From Bacillota bacterium (lineage in GTDB: Bacteria; Bacillota_C; Negativicutes; JAEYSJ01): a stretch of DNA of 15,599 bases. Positions within the stretch are counted from its first letter, which is position 1. Each line of letters begins with the position of its first letter. This document shows, one piece after another, positions 5,714-14,471 of the stretch. Below the pieces are notes generated by a model. The model was not told where the DNA came from and did not search any database. It was given only the letters and a program-made list of their open reading frames with translations. The stretch covers positions 1-15,599 of the forward strand of contig JAEYSJ010000359.1 in assembly GCA_023434855.1 (NCBI GenBank), written 5' to 3'. The translations under genes were made by a program, and so were the position numbers.

Positions 5714-8700
5714 ATGGGTAAAAGTAAAGGTAAGATATTATTTAGTATTGCAGGATTTTTTTTAGGAGCTGGTGTAGCTGGTCAAAACTTTTTCCACTTA
5801 ACTGGAAAGGCGTTGCAGGCTGGTCTATATGGTATGAATCTGGCGTCTACTTTGTGGTCAATAACGAACCCGATAAAGCCGCCAAGCTATTCTACGGAAA
5901 CTCCCTTTGATCAGTATATGAATGAAGTTTCTGCTGATGCCGTGATTCCTGTCGTATACGGTACACGGAAGGTCGGGGGACTGCAAACATATCACCAGAC
6001 ATCATCGGATAGTAAAACGCTGACTAAAGATGTTTTGATGGCTGAAGGAGAGATTGCGTCAATATACGGAGCAACGGCTAACAGCCTGCTGATTTCGCAA
6101 GGACCGGTATTTTCGATTCATAATAGCCTTTATGAGGATGCGACTATTGAAATAAGCAACAAGAAGCTGAAGCTGAAAGCCAACGGCACTACAGCGGAAA
6201 TTGCCCTGCTGGATCAAAATAGTCTTAAATCAGATGGCTCTAATGACTATTCCTGTACCATTTCAAAGCTGATTCAGTATTTGACGGAATATGGCTACAG
6301 CAATGGACTTAAAGCAAAAGGATGGGTAATTTCCAATGCCGTTCATGTAGAATCGGCACCCAGTAAGATTCTACAGGTAGCAAATACGACAACGGTTACT
6401 GATGGTGAAGGAAATGAAACTATTCTTTATAGCGGGAAGAACTGCTATAACAATCCTATTGCTGTTGAAACAACAGGATTGCCGAGCTGTTCGTATGTTT
6501 TTAAAAGCGGTGCAAAAGATCAAGCACCTCCTGAAAATTATTTAAAAACGGGCAGTTATAAGAACATGGCCTATGTTAGGGCAACGCTAAAGCAGTCCGA
6601 TCAATTGCAAGGTGGAAACCCGACAATTACGGCCATAGCAAAAGGCAGTAAGGTATGGGTGTATCGCGATAACCGTTGGCAGTATGAATGGTCTAATAAT
6701 CCAGCTTGGGTTGTGCGGGATTATTTATTAAATAAGCGATATGGTTTAGGGCGATGGATTGATGCCACTATGCTGGATGAAGCTGCTTTTCGGGAAACGG
6801 CTGATTATTGTGATCAGCTTATCTCCTTCAAAGATGTTGACGGGAAAATCCGTCAGGAAAAAAGATTGCAGCTTGATATTGCTCTAACGGAAAAGAAGAA
6901 TGCTATTGAAAATCTACAAGATATGTTTGCTAATATTGGCGGCTTTTTGGTCTTAGCCAACAATAAGATATCCTTGCGCATCGAAAAGCCAACAGCTGCT
7001 TCTTATCATTTTTCCGATGATACAATTGTCCGGGATTCCGTATCTTTTACGCAGACGTCATTGGAAGATACTCCCAATAAGTATATCATTAAATACATTG
7101 ATCCGCTGGCTAACTGGACAGCAATTCCTGTTTTGATCGAAGATACGGTAGAACAGGAAGAACGGGGAAAAATAATTGAAAAAGATATTGAACTAAAGGG
7201 GACTATCAGGCAGACGCAAGCTAAACGCATTGGGAATTTAAATAAGAATCTTAATAAGCTATGCAGTCTGATTATTGAATTTAGCACAGGCACCTACGCA
7301 GCTCATCTAGAGCCTGGTGATGTTGTTACTGTTTCTTACCGGAACTATTTCAGTAGTAAGCCCTTTCGTATTGTAGAAATACAGGAGCAAAAGGGCGTTT
7401 ATGAAATAAAGGCCAGGGAATACAATGAAAGTGTATACGATGATGATTATTTAGCTGAGATTGAAGTCAAAAATTATACGAATTTACCTAATGCGATGAC
7501 GGACACTATTCCAGACGTGTCTGAAATTCAATTGACGCAGACTTTTTATAAACAAAGGGATGGAACTATTGTATCCGATATAGCCGGCGCTTGTACGCTG
7601 CCTAACTATCCTTACTTAAACAAGGTGGCAGTGTATTATTCGATCGACAACGGGAACACGTGGGTATTTTATGGAGACACGGCAAATGAGCATTTTGTTA
7701 TCCATAATGCGAGAACGATGACAGCATATTTAGTGAAGCTTGTTGTGGAAAATAGTGTGGGCCGTAGATCGGAAGGGGCTGTCTCCCAGTCTATCTTTGT
7801 AACCGGTAAGGATAACCCGCCTGCTAATGTAACAGGACTTTTGGCTGCCATCGATCCTCTCGACTGTACAAAAGTAAATTTGAAGTGGGATAAGGCAAAA
7901 GATGTAGACTTGAACCGCTACAGTCTTCGATATGGACCTGTCTGGGAAAGCGGCACCGTTATTAGTGATGCTGTATTCAATAATCAATATACCTTCACTA
8001 TGCCGGCAAGCGGTACGTATAACTTTCTGGTGTGTGCGGCAGATAACAGTAATAATTACTCCAGTACACCGGCAAGTGTTTTGGTAACGCAAAGAGTTGA
8101 GCCTGCCGATGTGGCAGGATTTTCTATTGCTATTCAGGAGACTGACCGGAGTCGCTTGCTGTTAACCTGGGAGCCTAATAGTGAAAAAGATATTTCTTAT
8201 TATGAGATTAGGCAAGGCGCTGATTGGGATACTGCGCAAATTATTGCTACTCAGCTAAAAGCTACATCTTTTTTGTATCAGTTATCAGCAGAAGGCAGTC
8301 AGGCGTACCTGATAAAAGCAGTTAATTTAGCTGGTCATTCCAGTGTCAATGCTGCGGTACAAATCAAACAAGTTATACTGCGGCCAGACGCACCGGCAAA
8401 CCTGGCAGCTAATCAGGATATTAGAGACAGCAGTATACTAAAGCTGACCTGGTCAGCCTCGCCGGGTAAAGATATTGATAGTTATGAGATTCGCCGTGGA
8501 ACTATTTGGGATACGGCAGAGCAGATTGATATTACACGGGAGACTTCTTACCGCTATACAATAGCGGATAGCGGCAATTTTACCATCATGATTCGGGCAA
8601 AGACAGTTGCCGGTTATTTATCGAATGTGGCTAATCTGTTTGTATCGGCAATGGTAGAAGCATACGATGTCAGTGGCTTTACAGCTGTACAGAGTATAGC

Positions 8701-10186
8701 GGACAGGACGAAGATCAGACTAATGTGGGATAATCCGATCAGCTTAGATGTGGCATATCATGAGATTCGTGAAGGTGTTAGTTGGGATGCCGGAACAATA
8801 ATTAACAAGCGTGTTACCGGAACATTTTACGAAACGACTATTTCCAAAGAAGGCAAACATATCTACTGGATTAAAGCAGTCACGGTAGCCGGCAGGTACG
8901 GTAGAAATGCCGTTCAGTATGATGACATCTTTAGTCTGCGCCCGAAGGCAGTGACTAATATTCAATTGATGCAGGACATCAATGACAAATCACTGGTCAA
9001 TATTACCTACGAGGCCACACCGGAAAGTGATTTAGCAAACTATGAATTGAGGGTGGGATACGTCTGGGAAGATGCGGTAAAAATCGGTGAAACCAAAGAA
9101 GTTCACTGGACTTATCGTCCGGAGAAAACTGGAGATGTAAAAATAATGGTGAAGGCACTAAATGCTGCCGGCTATTACTCCGATGAGGTAAGTGCCCGCT
9201 TATATGTGACCTTAGAACCAGCCAATGTAAGCGGATTCCGCATTTTTCAGAACGGCGAAAGGTTAGCATTCATTTGGGATAAAGTACCTGAAAATGACGT
9301 GGTAGGGTATGAGTTGCGGGAAGGTAGTAATTTTGATAATGGTGTAGTTATAGCAACCGGTATTACACTGACTCAATACCAGCTTGCTGTAGATACGGAA
9401 ATATTGCGCAGATTTCACATTAAAGCAATGAATCGCAGTGGCTGCTATAGCCGCTTGGCAGCAACAGCAACTATCGCCGTAACGGATTTGCCTCCTAAAA
9501 ACGTTATTGAGACATTTGATGAGATTGAGTTACAAACAGGGGAGCATACAGGAACCGAGTTCGGACCTTCTTTGATTACCTTTGCCACATTGCCAGGGCG
9601 CTTTAGTGACTATCCAGACACCAAGTTTTCGGATATCGGTGGTGCAACTGTACTAACGCTTGCAAAAAAGAATGGACATTATCAGGAAACGGGTACTTAT
9701 ACATGCGCCCGGAAGGATATCGGGCAAGTTATTACGGCGAATATTAGTTCTGTATTTCAGCCAAGTGTTCTATATGCCGCAGGTACGGCAGCCGGATTGG
9801 AATACCGGTTGTCGCGGGATAACATAACATGGACAGACTGGCAGCCTTTTCAACCATTAGAGGCAACTTTTCGCTATGCCGATTTCCGGGTTGTTTTAGT
9901 AACGCAGGATACAACGAAAACTCCAGAAGTTAATCAATTGATGATTCGTATGGATGTACCGGATAAAGATATTGCTAGAACTGTTACCGTACCTGTAGGC
10001 GGAATTACTGCATCTTATGGTTATACATTTTATGAAGTGCCTGTTGTAACTCCTACTGCTGAGGGAATAAGCAGTAGAGCTACCTGGTCGTCAAAAACTA
10101 AGTCGGATGTGAAGTTACAGGTGTTCAGCACGGCAACGGGAGCCGATACAGGCGGTATAGTAGATTTGCGAGTAAAGGGCTATTAA
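5714..10186 (+). CDS. Tail tip / host-specificity protein, gpJ (TipJ)-like, with FnIII repeats
   Basis: 1490 residues, the largest gene, with a perfect AAAGGAGGT ribosome site. The N-terminus has a hydrophobic Gly-rich segment (about 8-50). Next comes IPVVYGTRKVGG (78-89) and, from residue 330, PAWVVRDYLLNKRYGLGRW, both typical of the J/TipJ hub. Residues to about 600 would form the trimeric hub that closes the tube. After one more FnIII-like domain, six repeats of 92-94 residues run from 702 to 1259, each with a Y-E-x-R-x-G-x-x-W-D signature. The last ~230 residues are a distinct beta-rich domain ending in DLRVKGY, the best candidate for receptor contact or fibre attachment. A terminator overlaps the stop codon. 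In lambda gpJ binds the receptor; here some of that role may pass to the two fibres downstream. Confidence 0.85.
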   Translation: MGKSKGKILFSIAGFFLGAGVAGQNFFHLTGKALQAGLYGMNLASTLWSITNPIKPPSYSTETPFDQYMNEVSADAVIPVVYGTRKVGGLQTYHQTSSDSKTLTKDVLMAEGEIASIYGATANSLLISQGPVFSIHNSLYEDATIEISNKKLKLKANGTTAEIALLDQNSLKSDGSNDYSCTISKLIQYLTEYGYSNGLKAKGWVISNAVHVESAPSKILQVANTTTVTDGEGNETILYSGKNCYNNPIAVETTGLPSCSYVFKSGAKDQAPPENYLKTGSYKNMAYVRATLKQSDQLQGGNPTITAIAKGSKVWVYRDNRWQYEWSNNPAWVVRDYLLNKRYGLGRWIDATMLDEAAFRETADYCDQLISFKDVDGKIRQEKRLQLDIALTEKKNAIENLQDMFANIGGFLVLANNKISLRIEKPTAASYHFSDDTIVRDSVSFTQTSLEDTPNKYIIKYIDPLANWTAIPVLIEDTVEQEERGKIIEKDIELKGTIRQTQAKRIGNLNKNLNKLCSLIIEFSTGTYAAHLEPGDVVTVSYRNYFSSKPFRIVEIQEQKGVYEIKAREYNESVYDDDYLAEIEVKNYTNLPNAMTDTIPDVSEIQLTQTFYKQRDGTIVSDIAGACTLPNYPYLNKVAVYYSIDNGNTWVFYGDTANEHFVIHNARTMTAYLVKLVVENSVGRRSEGAVSQSIFVTGKDNPPANVTGLLAAIDPLDCTKVNLKWDKAKDVDLNRYSLRYGPVWESGTVISDAVFNNQYTFTMPASGTYNFLVCAADNSNNYSSTPASVLVTQRVEPADVAGFSIAIQETDRSRLLLTWEPNSEKDISYYEIRQGADWDTAQIIATQLKATSFLYQLSAEGSQAYLIKAVNLAGHSSVNAAVQIKQVILRPDAPANLAANQDIRDSSILKLTWSASPGKDIDSYEIRRGTIWDTAEQIDITRETSYRYTIADSGNFTIMIRAKTVAGYLSNVANLFVSAMVEAYDVSGFTAVQSIADRTKIRLMWDNPISLDVAYHEIREGVSWDAGTIINKRVTGTFYETTISKEGKHIYWIKAVTVAGRYGRNAVQYDDIFSLRPKAVTNIQLMQDINDKSLVNITYEATPESDLANYELRVGYVWEDAVKIGETKEVHWTYRPEKTGDVKIMVKALNAAGYYSDEVSARLYVTLEPANVSGFRIFQNGERLAFIWDKVPENDVVGYELREGSNFDNGVVIATGITLTQYQLAVDTEILRRFHIKAMNRSGCYSRLAATATIAVTDLPPKNVIETFDEIELQTGEHTGTEFGPSLITFATLPGRFSDYPDTKFSDIGGATVLTLAKKNGHYQETGTYTCARKDIGQVITANISSVFQPSVLYAAGTAAGLEYRLSRDNITWTDWQPFQPLEATFRYADFRVVLVTQDTTKTPEVNQLMIRMDVPDKDIARTVTVPVGGITASYGYTFYEVPVVTPTAEGISSRATWSSKTKSDVKLQVFSTATGADTGGIVDLRVKGY
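7817..9490 (+). repeat. Six tandem FnIII-like repeats inside the tip protein
   Basis: Repeats start at residues 702, 796, 890, 982, 1076 and 1168, and the array ends near 1259. Each has an opening Pro-x-x-Val or Ala-Asn strand, L-x-W or its equivalent, D-hydrophobic-x-x-Y-E-x-R-x-G-x-x-W-D, a later Y/F-x-hydrophobic-x-A strand, and A-G-x-x-S at the end. DNA of the copies is strongly diverged, so this is not a recent expansion. Confidence 0.8.
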
Positions 10187-10204
10187 AAAGTAGCCCTTTT
10201 TTAT
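10174..10204 (+). terminator. Rho-independent terminator overlapping the tip gene stop
   Basis: AAAGGGCTA (10174-10182), 8-nt loop, TAGCCCTTT (10191-10199), then a run of T. The stop codon TAA lies in the loop. The next ribosome site is only about five bases later, so there is no room for a promoter and the fibres must be transcribed by read-through or antitermination. Confidence 0.75.
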
Positions 10205-10221
10205 TTTAAGGAGTGAAGATT

Positions 10222-11070
10222 ATGGCATATACAGGACTGAAACCGGCAGATACACAAACGCTTGCCCAAGGACCCGCGGATATCCGTAATGAGCTAGAAG
10301 GACTCGTTACAGGACAAGTTGTTGATGCTGGACTATTAAATGGGATAGCAGCCGGTAACGCAGCCGGAAAAATACCGATTTCTAATGGAATGCTTAATAT
10401 AAATTTAAATGCCGACAAGGTCGATGGAATGGACGCAAGTGCTTTTGCTGCTGCCGGACATACTCATAATGCGGCAACTACGGAAATCAGTGGGTTTATG
10501 AGTACTACTGATAAGTCGAAGCTTGATGGCATTGCCACTGGTGCTCAAGTGAATCAAAATACCTTCAGCAATGTACGAGTGGGCAGTACAACCATCCAAG
10601 CAGATAGTGCAGCTGACACACTGGAATTATTGGCGGGGAATAATATTGCGTTAACGCCGGATGCAACGAATGACAGAGTGACAATAGCCGTGACCGGTAA
10701 GGTTGCTAATGCCGCAATCGCCGATACAGCAGCTGCTTGTACCGGAAATGCGGCAACAGCCACGACGGCAAGTTTATGTACAGGTAATGCAGCTACTGCA
10801 ACTAAGTTAGCAACTGCTAGAACGATAACAATAAGCGGCAAAGCTGCAGGAACAGCAACAGCCTTTGACGGGAACAGCAACATCTCAATACCTATTACAG
10901 CGATAACTGCGGATACTTGTATCGGCAATGCAGCCACTGCTTCGTCAGCAGCGGTATGTACGGGCAATGCAGCAACGGCAACGAGACTTGCATCAAGTAG
11001 AAACATATCATTAGCAGGTGATGTGACAGGTGCTGCCTTCTTCGATGGTTCTGCCAATATTGTTATATCG
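10222..11070 (+). repeat. Paralogous fibre N-terminal region (pairs with 11726-12534)
   Basis: The first ~280 codons of fibre 1 match those of fibre 2 in order and content, from YTGLKPADTQT through the DGIATGAQVNQ segment, the DRVTIAVTG segment and the GNAATAT repeats to SLAGDVTG. DNA differs mostly at third codon positions, indicating an old duplication. Confidence 0.8.
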
Positions 11071-11658
11071 GCCACTGTTGCTGATGATAGTCATAAGCAT
11101 ACTGCAGATACGCTGGATATTAAGAACGACTGGTGGCAATTTGTCAATAAAGTGATGATTGGTGCCGATACGGCATCCTTTACTGTTTCCGATTTGGATA
11201 TGGCTAGTAAAGAATACATGTTCCAAATTGATACTTTAGGATGTGCGTATACAGCAAAAGGGGGATATTTCTTATACGTCTTTCCGAATACAACGACACA
11301 AACAAATACTTCAGATTACGGATATGTTTCTACTTCAGCTAAAGGTGCAGGCAATAAGTATGCCTTAATCTGTGGTACATTGTATAATTCGGAATACCCG
11401 CCGAGCAATCAAAGTATTAGCCGAAGAACAATTTGCGCTTGGGTAACGAAAGATAATTATGCACAAATGCAATTAATGCCAACCTTTGATTGTTATTACG
11501 GTTTTACAAATGCTATTTATATGTCAGCGAATCAAATCGCAGCCTCCGCTTGGAATTCTGTTACATTTTATAGTACAAGCAGTGGAAGCAATGCTGATTT
11601 GGTAGTTGGAATTCGTGCAGGCACAGTCTGCAGGATTTATTCCAGGCCGAGGAATTAG
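10222..11658 (+). CDS. Tail fibre 1 (receptor-binding candidate)
   Basis: 478 residues from the ATG at 10222; a GTG at 10213 lies inside the AAGGAGTGA ribosome site. The N-terminal ~83 residues are about 80% identical to those of fibre 2 and probably attach to the tail tip. The middle is low-complexity fibre sequence with repeated C-T-G-N-A-A-T-A-T units (about residues 170-270), known from phage tail fibres, and segments such as DKSKLDGIATGAQVN. From about 290 on the sequence is unrelated to fibre 2: rich in aromatics and Ser/Thr (DWWQFVNK, GGYFLYVFP, DCYYGF), ending in CRIYSRPRN, which looks like a beta-sandwich tip domain. No collar domain is seen. Six or so cysteines in the tip are unusual for a fibre. 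Confidence 0.75.
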   Translation: MAYTGLKPADTQTLAQGPADIRNELEGLVTGQVVDAGLLNGIAAGNAAGKIPISNGMLNINLNADKVDGMDASAFAAAGHTHNAATTEISGFMSTTDKSKLDGIATGAQVNQNTFSNVRVGSTTIQADSAADTLELLAGNNIALTPDATNDRVTIAVTGKVANAAIADTAAACTGNAATATTASLCTGNAATATKLATARTITISGKAAGTATAFDGNSNISIPITAITADTCIGNAATASSAAVCTGNAATATRLASSRNISLAGDVTGAAFFDGSANIVISATVADDSHKHTADTLDIKNDWWQFVNKVMIGADTASFTVSDLDMASKEYMFQIDTLGCAYTAKGGYFLYVFPNTTTQTNTSDYGYVSTSAKGAGNKYALICGTLYNSEYPPSNQSISRRTICAWVTKDNYAQMQLMPTFDCYYGFTNAIYMSANQIAASAWNSVTFYSTSSGSNADLVVGIRAGTVCRIYSRPRN

Positions 11659-11725
11659 AGAAGAAAAATAATATTTACAAGCGTTTTACAGAATTAGGAG
11701 ATGTTCTAGATAAGGAGTGAAGGAT

Positions 11726-13465
11726 TTGGGATATACAGGACTTAAACCAGCCGATACGCAGACAATTGCACAGGGGCCGGCAGATATCCGTGATGAACTA
11801 GCAGGGCTAGCAACCGGGCAAGTGGTGAATGCAGGAATGCTGAATGGCATTTCGGCTGGCAATGCATCTGGAAAGATTCCGGTTTCAAATGGAACAGTCA
11901 ACACAAATTTAAATGCGGATAAGCTGGATGGGCTGGATGCAAGCGCTTTTGCGTCTGCCAGCCACACGCATAATATCGCAACTACATCAAGCAATGGGCT
12001 TCTAAGCAATACAGACAAGGCTAAATTAGATGGAATTGCTGCTGGTGCTCAAGTCAACCAAAGTGCATTTAGTAATGTCTTGGTTGGTAGCACAACAATA
12101 CAGGCTGATAATGTTACCGATACTTTGGAACTAGTGGCTGGAAATAACATTAGTTTAACACCGGATGCAACAAATGACCGGGTGACGATCGCGGTGACCG
12201 GTACTGTGGCTGCTGCTACTACGGCCGCAGCTTGTACCGGAAATGCAGCAAGCGCAACTACGGCGGCAAATTGCACTGGCAATTCTGCTACAGCAACTAA
12301 ATTGTCCTCTGCCAGAACAATCTCTTTAAGCGGAAAAGTTACGGGAACAGCAACAGGTTTCGACGGCACTAGCAATGTAGCAATACCGGTTACAGCGGTT
12401 ATTGCCGATGGATGTACTGGCAACGCAGCAACAGCGACAAAATTAGTAACTGCAAGGACAATTTCTTTAACGGGAGATGTAACTGGAACGACAACTTTTG
12501 ATGGATCAGGAAACGCTTCAATAGCAGCTACTGTTACAACGGGTATACCCGTTGGCTTTACCTTTGCGATTTTGGCTAATACACCACCAGCAGGATGCCT
12601 GAGGATAGATCAAGGTTCTTTGGTTAGTCGTTCTGCTTATCCCGATTTATGGACGTGGGTACAAGCGAATGCCCCACTAATAACTGAAACAGCATGGCAA
12701 GCGCAGGCAGCCGTCCAAACTTCTGTAGGTGCGTATTCTAGTGGTGACGGTCGTACAACATTTAGGCTGCCGCGAATTGTAGATTTTGTACGTGGTTCTG
12801 ATTTAAGTCGCAACATAGGAACCTGGCAAAATGATGCGTTGCAAAATATAACAGGTACATTTGGTGGGATCGAAAGCAGTGCTCCTCCGGTTACTGGTGC
12901 CTTTTATAATACTGGCGTAGCATATAACGGAGCGGGAAATGGCAACGGTGATGTTCTTATTGGATTTGATGCTAGCCGAGTTGTTAGAACAGCGGATGAA
13001 ACACGTCCGAAATCTATAAGTATGCTTTATTGTGTAAAGGCTTTTGGTGTAGCGATGAATCAAGGGGTCGTGGATATTACAGCACTAGCGAACCAAATGA
13101 ATAGAAAAGTAGATAAGCTAGACAGTGGTTATGGGATTAACGTTTGGATATCGGAAGAATATACACCAATTGTAAGCACGCCTACCATTGTGATGCATAA
13201 CCTTAACATTGATCCAATAAAGTGCAAATGCGATGTGCTCTTAAAATGCATAAGTGTGGAAGCGGGTTATTCAGTGGGAGACTATGCAATTAATTTATGC
13301 ACAAGAGCAACAGGATCTGAAGCCTATATGCCGCTTGTTCCCGTACTTGGAGCAACAACAATACAAGTGAATAATGAAAATATACGAGCGATGAATAAAT
13401 CGTCTGGGGCCGCTGCTGTATTAACAATGGCTAAATGGGCGTATGTTTTTAGAGTCTGGTATTAA
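11726..13465 (+). CDS. Tail fibre 2 with phage tail collar domain
   Basis: 579 residues. The TTG at 11726 is aligned with the ATG of fibre 1 and follows AAGGAGTGA; both proteins then read YTGLKPADTQT. Residues 1 to about 270 parallel fibre 1, including the GNAATAT-type repeats. From 273 a phage tail collar domain is recognisable (GIPVGFTFAIL, PPAGCLR, SAYPDLW, and the TTFRLPRIVDFVRGSD end near 355), followed by RPKSISMLYCVKAFG. A final ~130-residue domain (from about 450) ends in AKWAYVFRVWY and holds several Cys residues (IKCKCDVLLKC). Collar domains are found in trimeric fibres of many phages, near the receptor-binding tip. A terminator follows the stop codon. It may be an alternative or partner of fibre 1. 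Confidence 0.8.
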   Translation: MGYTGLKPADTQTIAQGPADIRDELAGLATGQVVNAGMLNGISAGNASGKIPVSNGTVNTNLNADKLDGLDASAFASASHTHNIATTSSNGLLSNTDKAKLDGIAAGAQVNQSAFSNVLVGSTTIQADNVTDTLELVAGNNISLTPDATNDRVTIAVTGTVAAATTAAACTGNAASATTAANCTGNSATATKLSSARTISLSGKVTGTATGFDGTSNVAIPVTAVIADGCTGNAATATKLVTARTISLTGDVTGTTTFDGSGNASIAATVTTGIPVGFTFAILANTPPAGCLRIDQGSLVSRSAYPDLWTWVQANAPLITETAWQAQAAVQTSVGAYSSGDGRTTFRLPRIVDFVRGSDLSRNIGTWQNDALQNITGTFGGIESSAPPVTGAFYNTGVAYNGAGNGNGDVLIGFDASRVVRTADETRPKSISMLYCVKAFGVAMNQGVVDITALANQMNRKVDKLDSGYGINVWISEEYTPIVSTPTIVMHNLNIDPIKCKCDVLLKCISVEAGYSVGDYAINLCTRATGSEAYMPLVPVLGATTIQVNNENIRAMNKSSGAAAVLTMAKWAYVFRVWY

Positions 13466-13491
13466 ATAGGGCCCTGGGGGCTCTATTTTTA
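13465..13491 (+). terminator. Rho-independent terminator after fibre 2
   Basis: AATAGGGCCC (13465-13474), loop TGG, GGGCTCTATT (13478-13487, one G-T pair), then TTTTT. It overlaps the end of the stop codon and separates the structural genes from the lysis genes. No promoter fits between it and the holin ribosome site. Confidence 0.75.
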
Positions 13492-13506
13492 TTAGGAGGG
13501 ATATTT

Positions 13507-14031
13507 TTGGGAGAAATAGCAGAAAGCGTATTCAAAGCAGCCAAAGGAGCTGCACACTCACTTGTCGATGTGGCATTGGCAAAAATATCTGTAGCAGGCT
13601 TGTTGGCCGTTATTTTTAGCAGTCACGGCACTGCGCTGATGGCGTTTGTGGTACTGATTCTGATTGATCTGGCAACCAAGTGGCTGGCGCTATCTTACCG
13701 CTACTTGCTGGATCAGGGAGTATGCGAGGCACAAGCCGGGCTCTGGCAATGCGCCCGGAGCATGGGGAATGCCTTTAATCATAAATACATCACGTCGGAG
13801 ATGATGAAAACGAAGTTTGCCGGGAAAATCATTTTGTATATGGTCTTAGTTGCCGCCGTTGTCCATGTGGACGTAATGGTGGGCGGTGAGGGAATTTTTC
13901 TGAAGGCAGCCTGGTATTACCTCGCTGCCACCGAGGCAGTCAGTATTATCGAGAACCTGCGCGACTCCGGCGTACAGAGCCTGGAGCCGCTGCTCGTCTT
14001 TATCCGGTCCAAGCTGGGAGGGTTGAAATAA
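13507..14031 (+). CDS. Holin of the toxin-secretion/phage-lysis family
   Basis: 174 residues from TTG at 13507, with AGGAGGG about six nt upstream. Three to four membrane segments are visible: about 29-60 (LLAVIFSS, then FVVLILIDLA), 107-125 (KIILYMVLVAAVVHVDVMV) and 131-150 (AAWYYLAATEAVSIIENL). The last, followed by GVQSLEPLLVFIRSKL, is characteristic of the Phage_holin_4 (TcdE/UtxA-like) family of Firmicutes, in which T-E-A-x-S-I-x-E-N precedes the C-terminus. It would form the inner-membrane hole that lets the glucosaminidase reach the wall. Codon use and GC are clearly higher than in the tail genes. The stop overlaps the next start by one base (TAATG). Confidence 0.85.
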   Translation: MGEIAESVFKAAKGAAHSLVDVALAKISVAGLLAVIFSSHGTALMAFVVLILIDLATKWLALSYRYLLDQGVCEAQAGLWQCARSMGNAFNHKYITSEMMKTKFAGKIILYMVLVAAVVHVDVMVGGEGIFLKAAWYYLAATEAVSIIENLRDSGVQSLEPLLVFIRSKLGGLK

Positions 14032-14471
14032 TGACACCAGAAGAATTTATCAGCTGGCTGGCACCTGCGGCGCAGACAATCTGTAGCCGCTACCGGCTGT
14101 ATGCCAGTGTTTGCATTGCTCAGGCGGCCATCGAAAGCGGCTGGGGCCGCTATACGATCGGTGATTACAATGTTTTTGGCAGGAAAGCGGTTGACGGGGA
14201 CTTGTTTACCGAAGTAGTAACCGAAGAATATTACGATGATGAGTTGGTAACTATTGTGGACAAATTCAAATTGTATCATTCGCTGGAAGATGCAATTGAG
14301 GACTGGTGTATTTTGCTGACGGAAGAACCGGTGTATGTCAATAATGTAGACTACTCCTCACGAGAGGCTTTTGTCCAAACTTTGGCGCCGATTTACGCGA
14401 CTAATCCCCGTTATGCCAGGGATATTAGCACAACAATTGCTGCCAATGAATTGGAGCAGTATGATGATTAA
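14031..14471 (+). CDS. Endolysin: N-acetylglucosaminidase (FlgJ/GH73-like)
   Basis: 146 residues, consisting only of a glucosaminidase domain of the PF01832/GH73 type. Visible motifs are AQAAIESGWGR with the probable catalytic Glu 35, YNVFGRKA (46-53), YHSLEDAIEDWCILL, and the closing YATNPRYARDI. It would cut the glycan backbone of peptidoglycan. There is no signal peptide and no separate wall-binding domain, which fits release through the neighbouring holin and a thin, diderm-like wall. The start overlaps the holin stop and the end overlaps the spanin-like gene, forming a tight lysis cassette. Confidence 0.85.
   Translation: MTPEEFISWLAPAAQTICSRYRLYASVCIAQAAIESGWGRYTIGDYNVFGRKAVDGDLFTEVVTEEYYDDELVTIVDKFKLYHSLEDAIEDWCILLTEEPVYVNNVDYSSREAFVQTLAPIYATNPRYARDISTTIAANELEQYDD

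Noticed and set aside
5714..5870. Signal peptide on the tip protein because of its hydrophobic N-terminus
   Set aside because: The segment is long, Gly-rich and typical of TipJ-type proteins, with no cleavage site. Tail proteins assemble in the cytoplasm.
10554..11075. 173-residue minus-strand frame opposite fibre 1 (and a similar one at 12049-12423 opposite fibre 2)
   Set aside because: Ala/Val-rich shadow of the GNAATAT repeats. Both fibres give the same kind of shadow because they are paralogous.
10222..13465. Diversity-generating retroelement or invertible fibre cassette
   Set aside because: No reverse transcriptase, no template/variable repeat pair, no invertase and no inverted repeats were found. 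The fibres are in direct orientation with unrelated tips.
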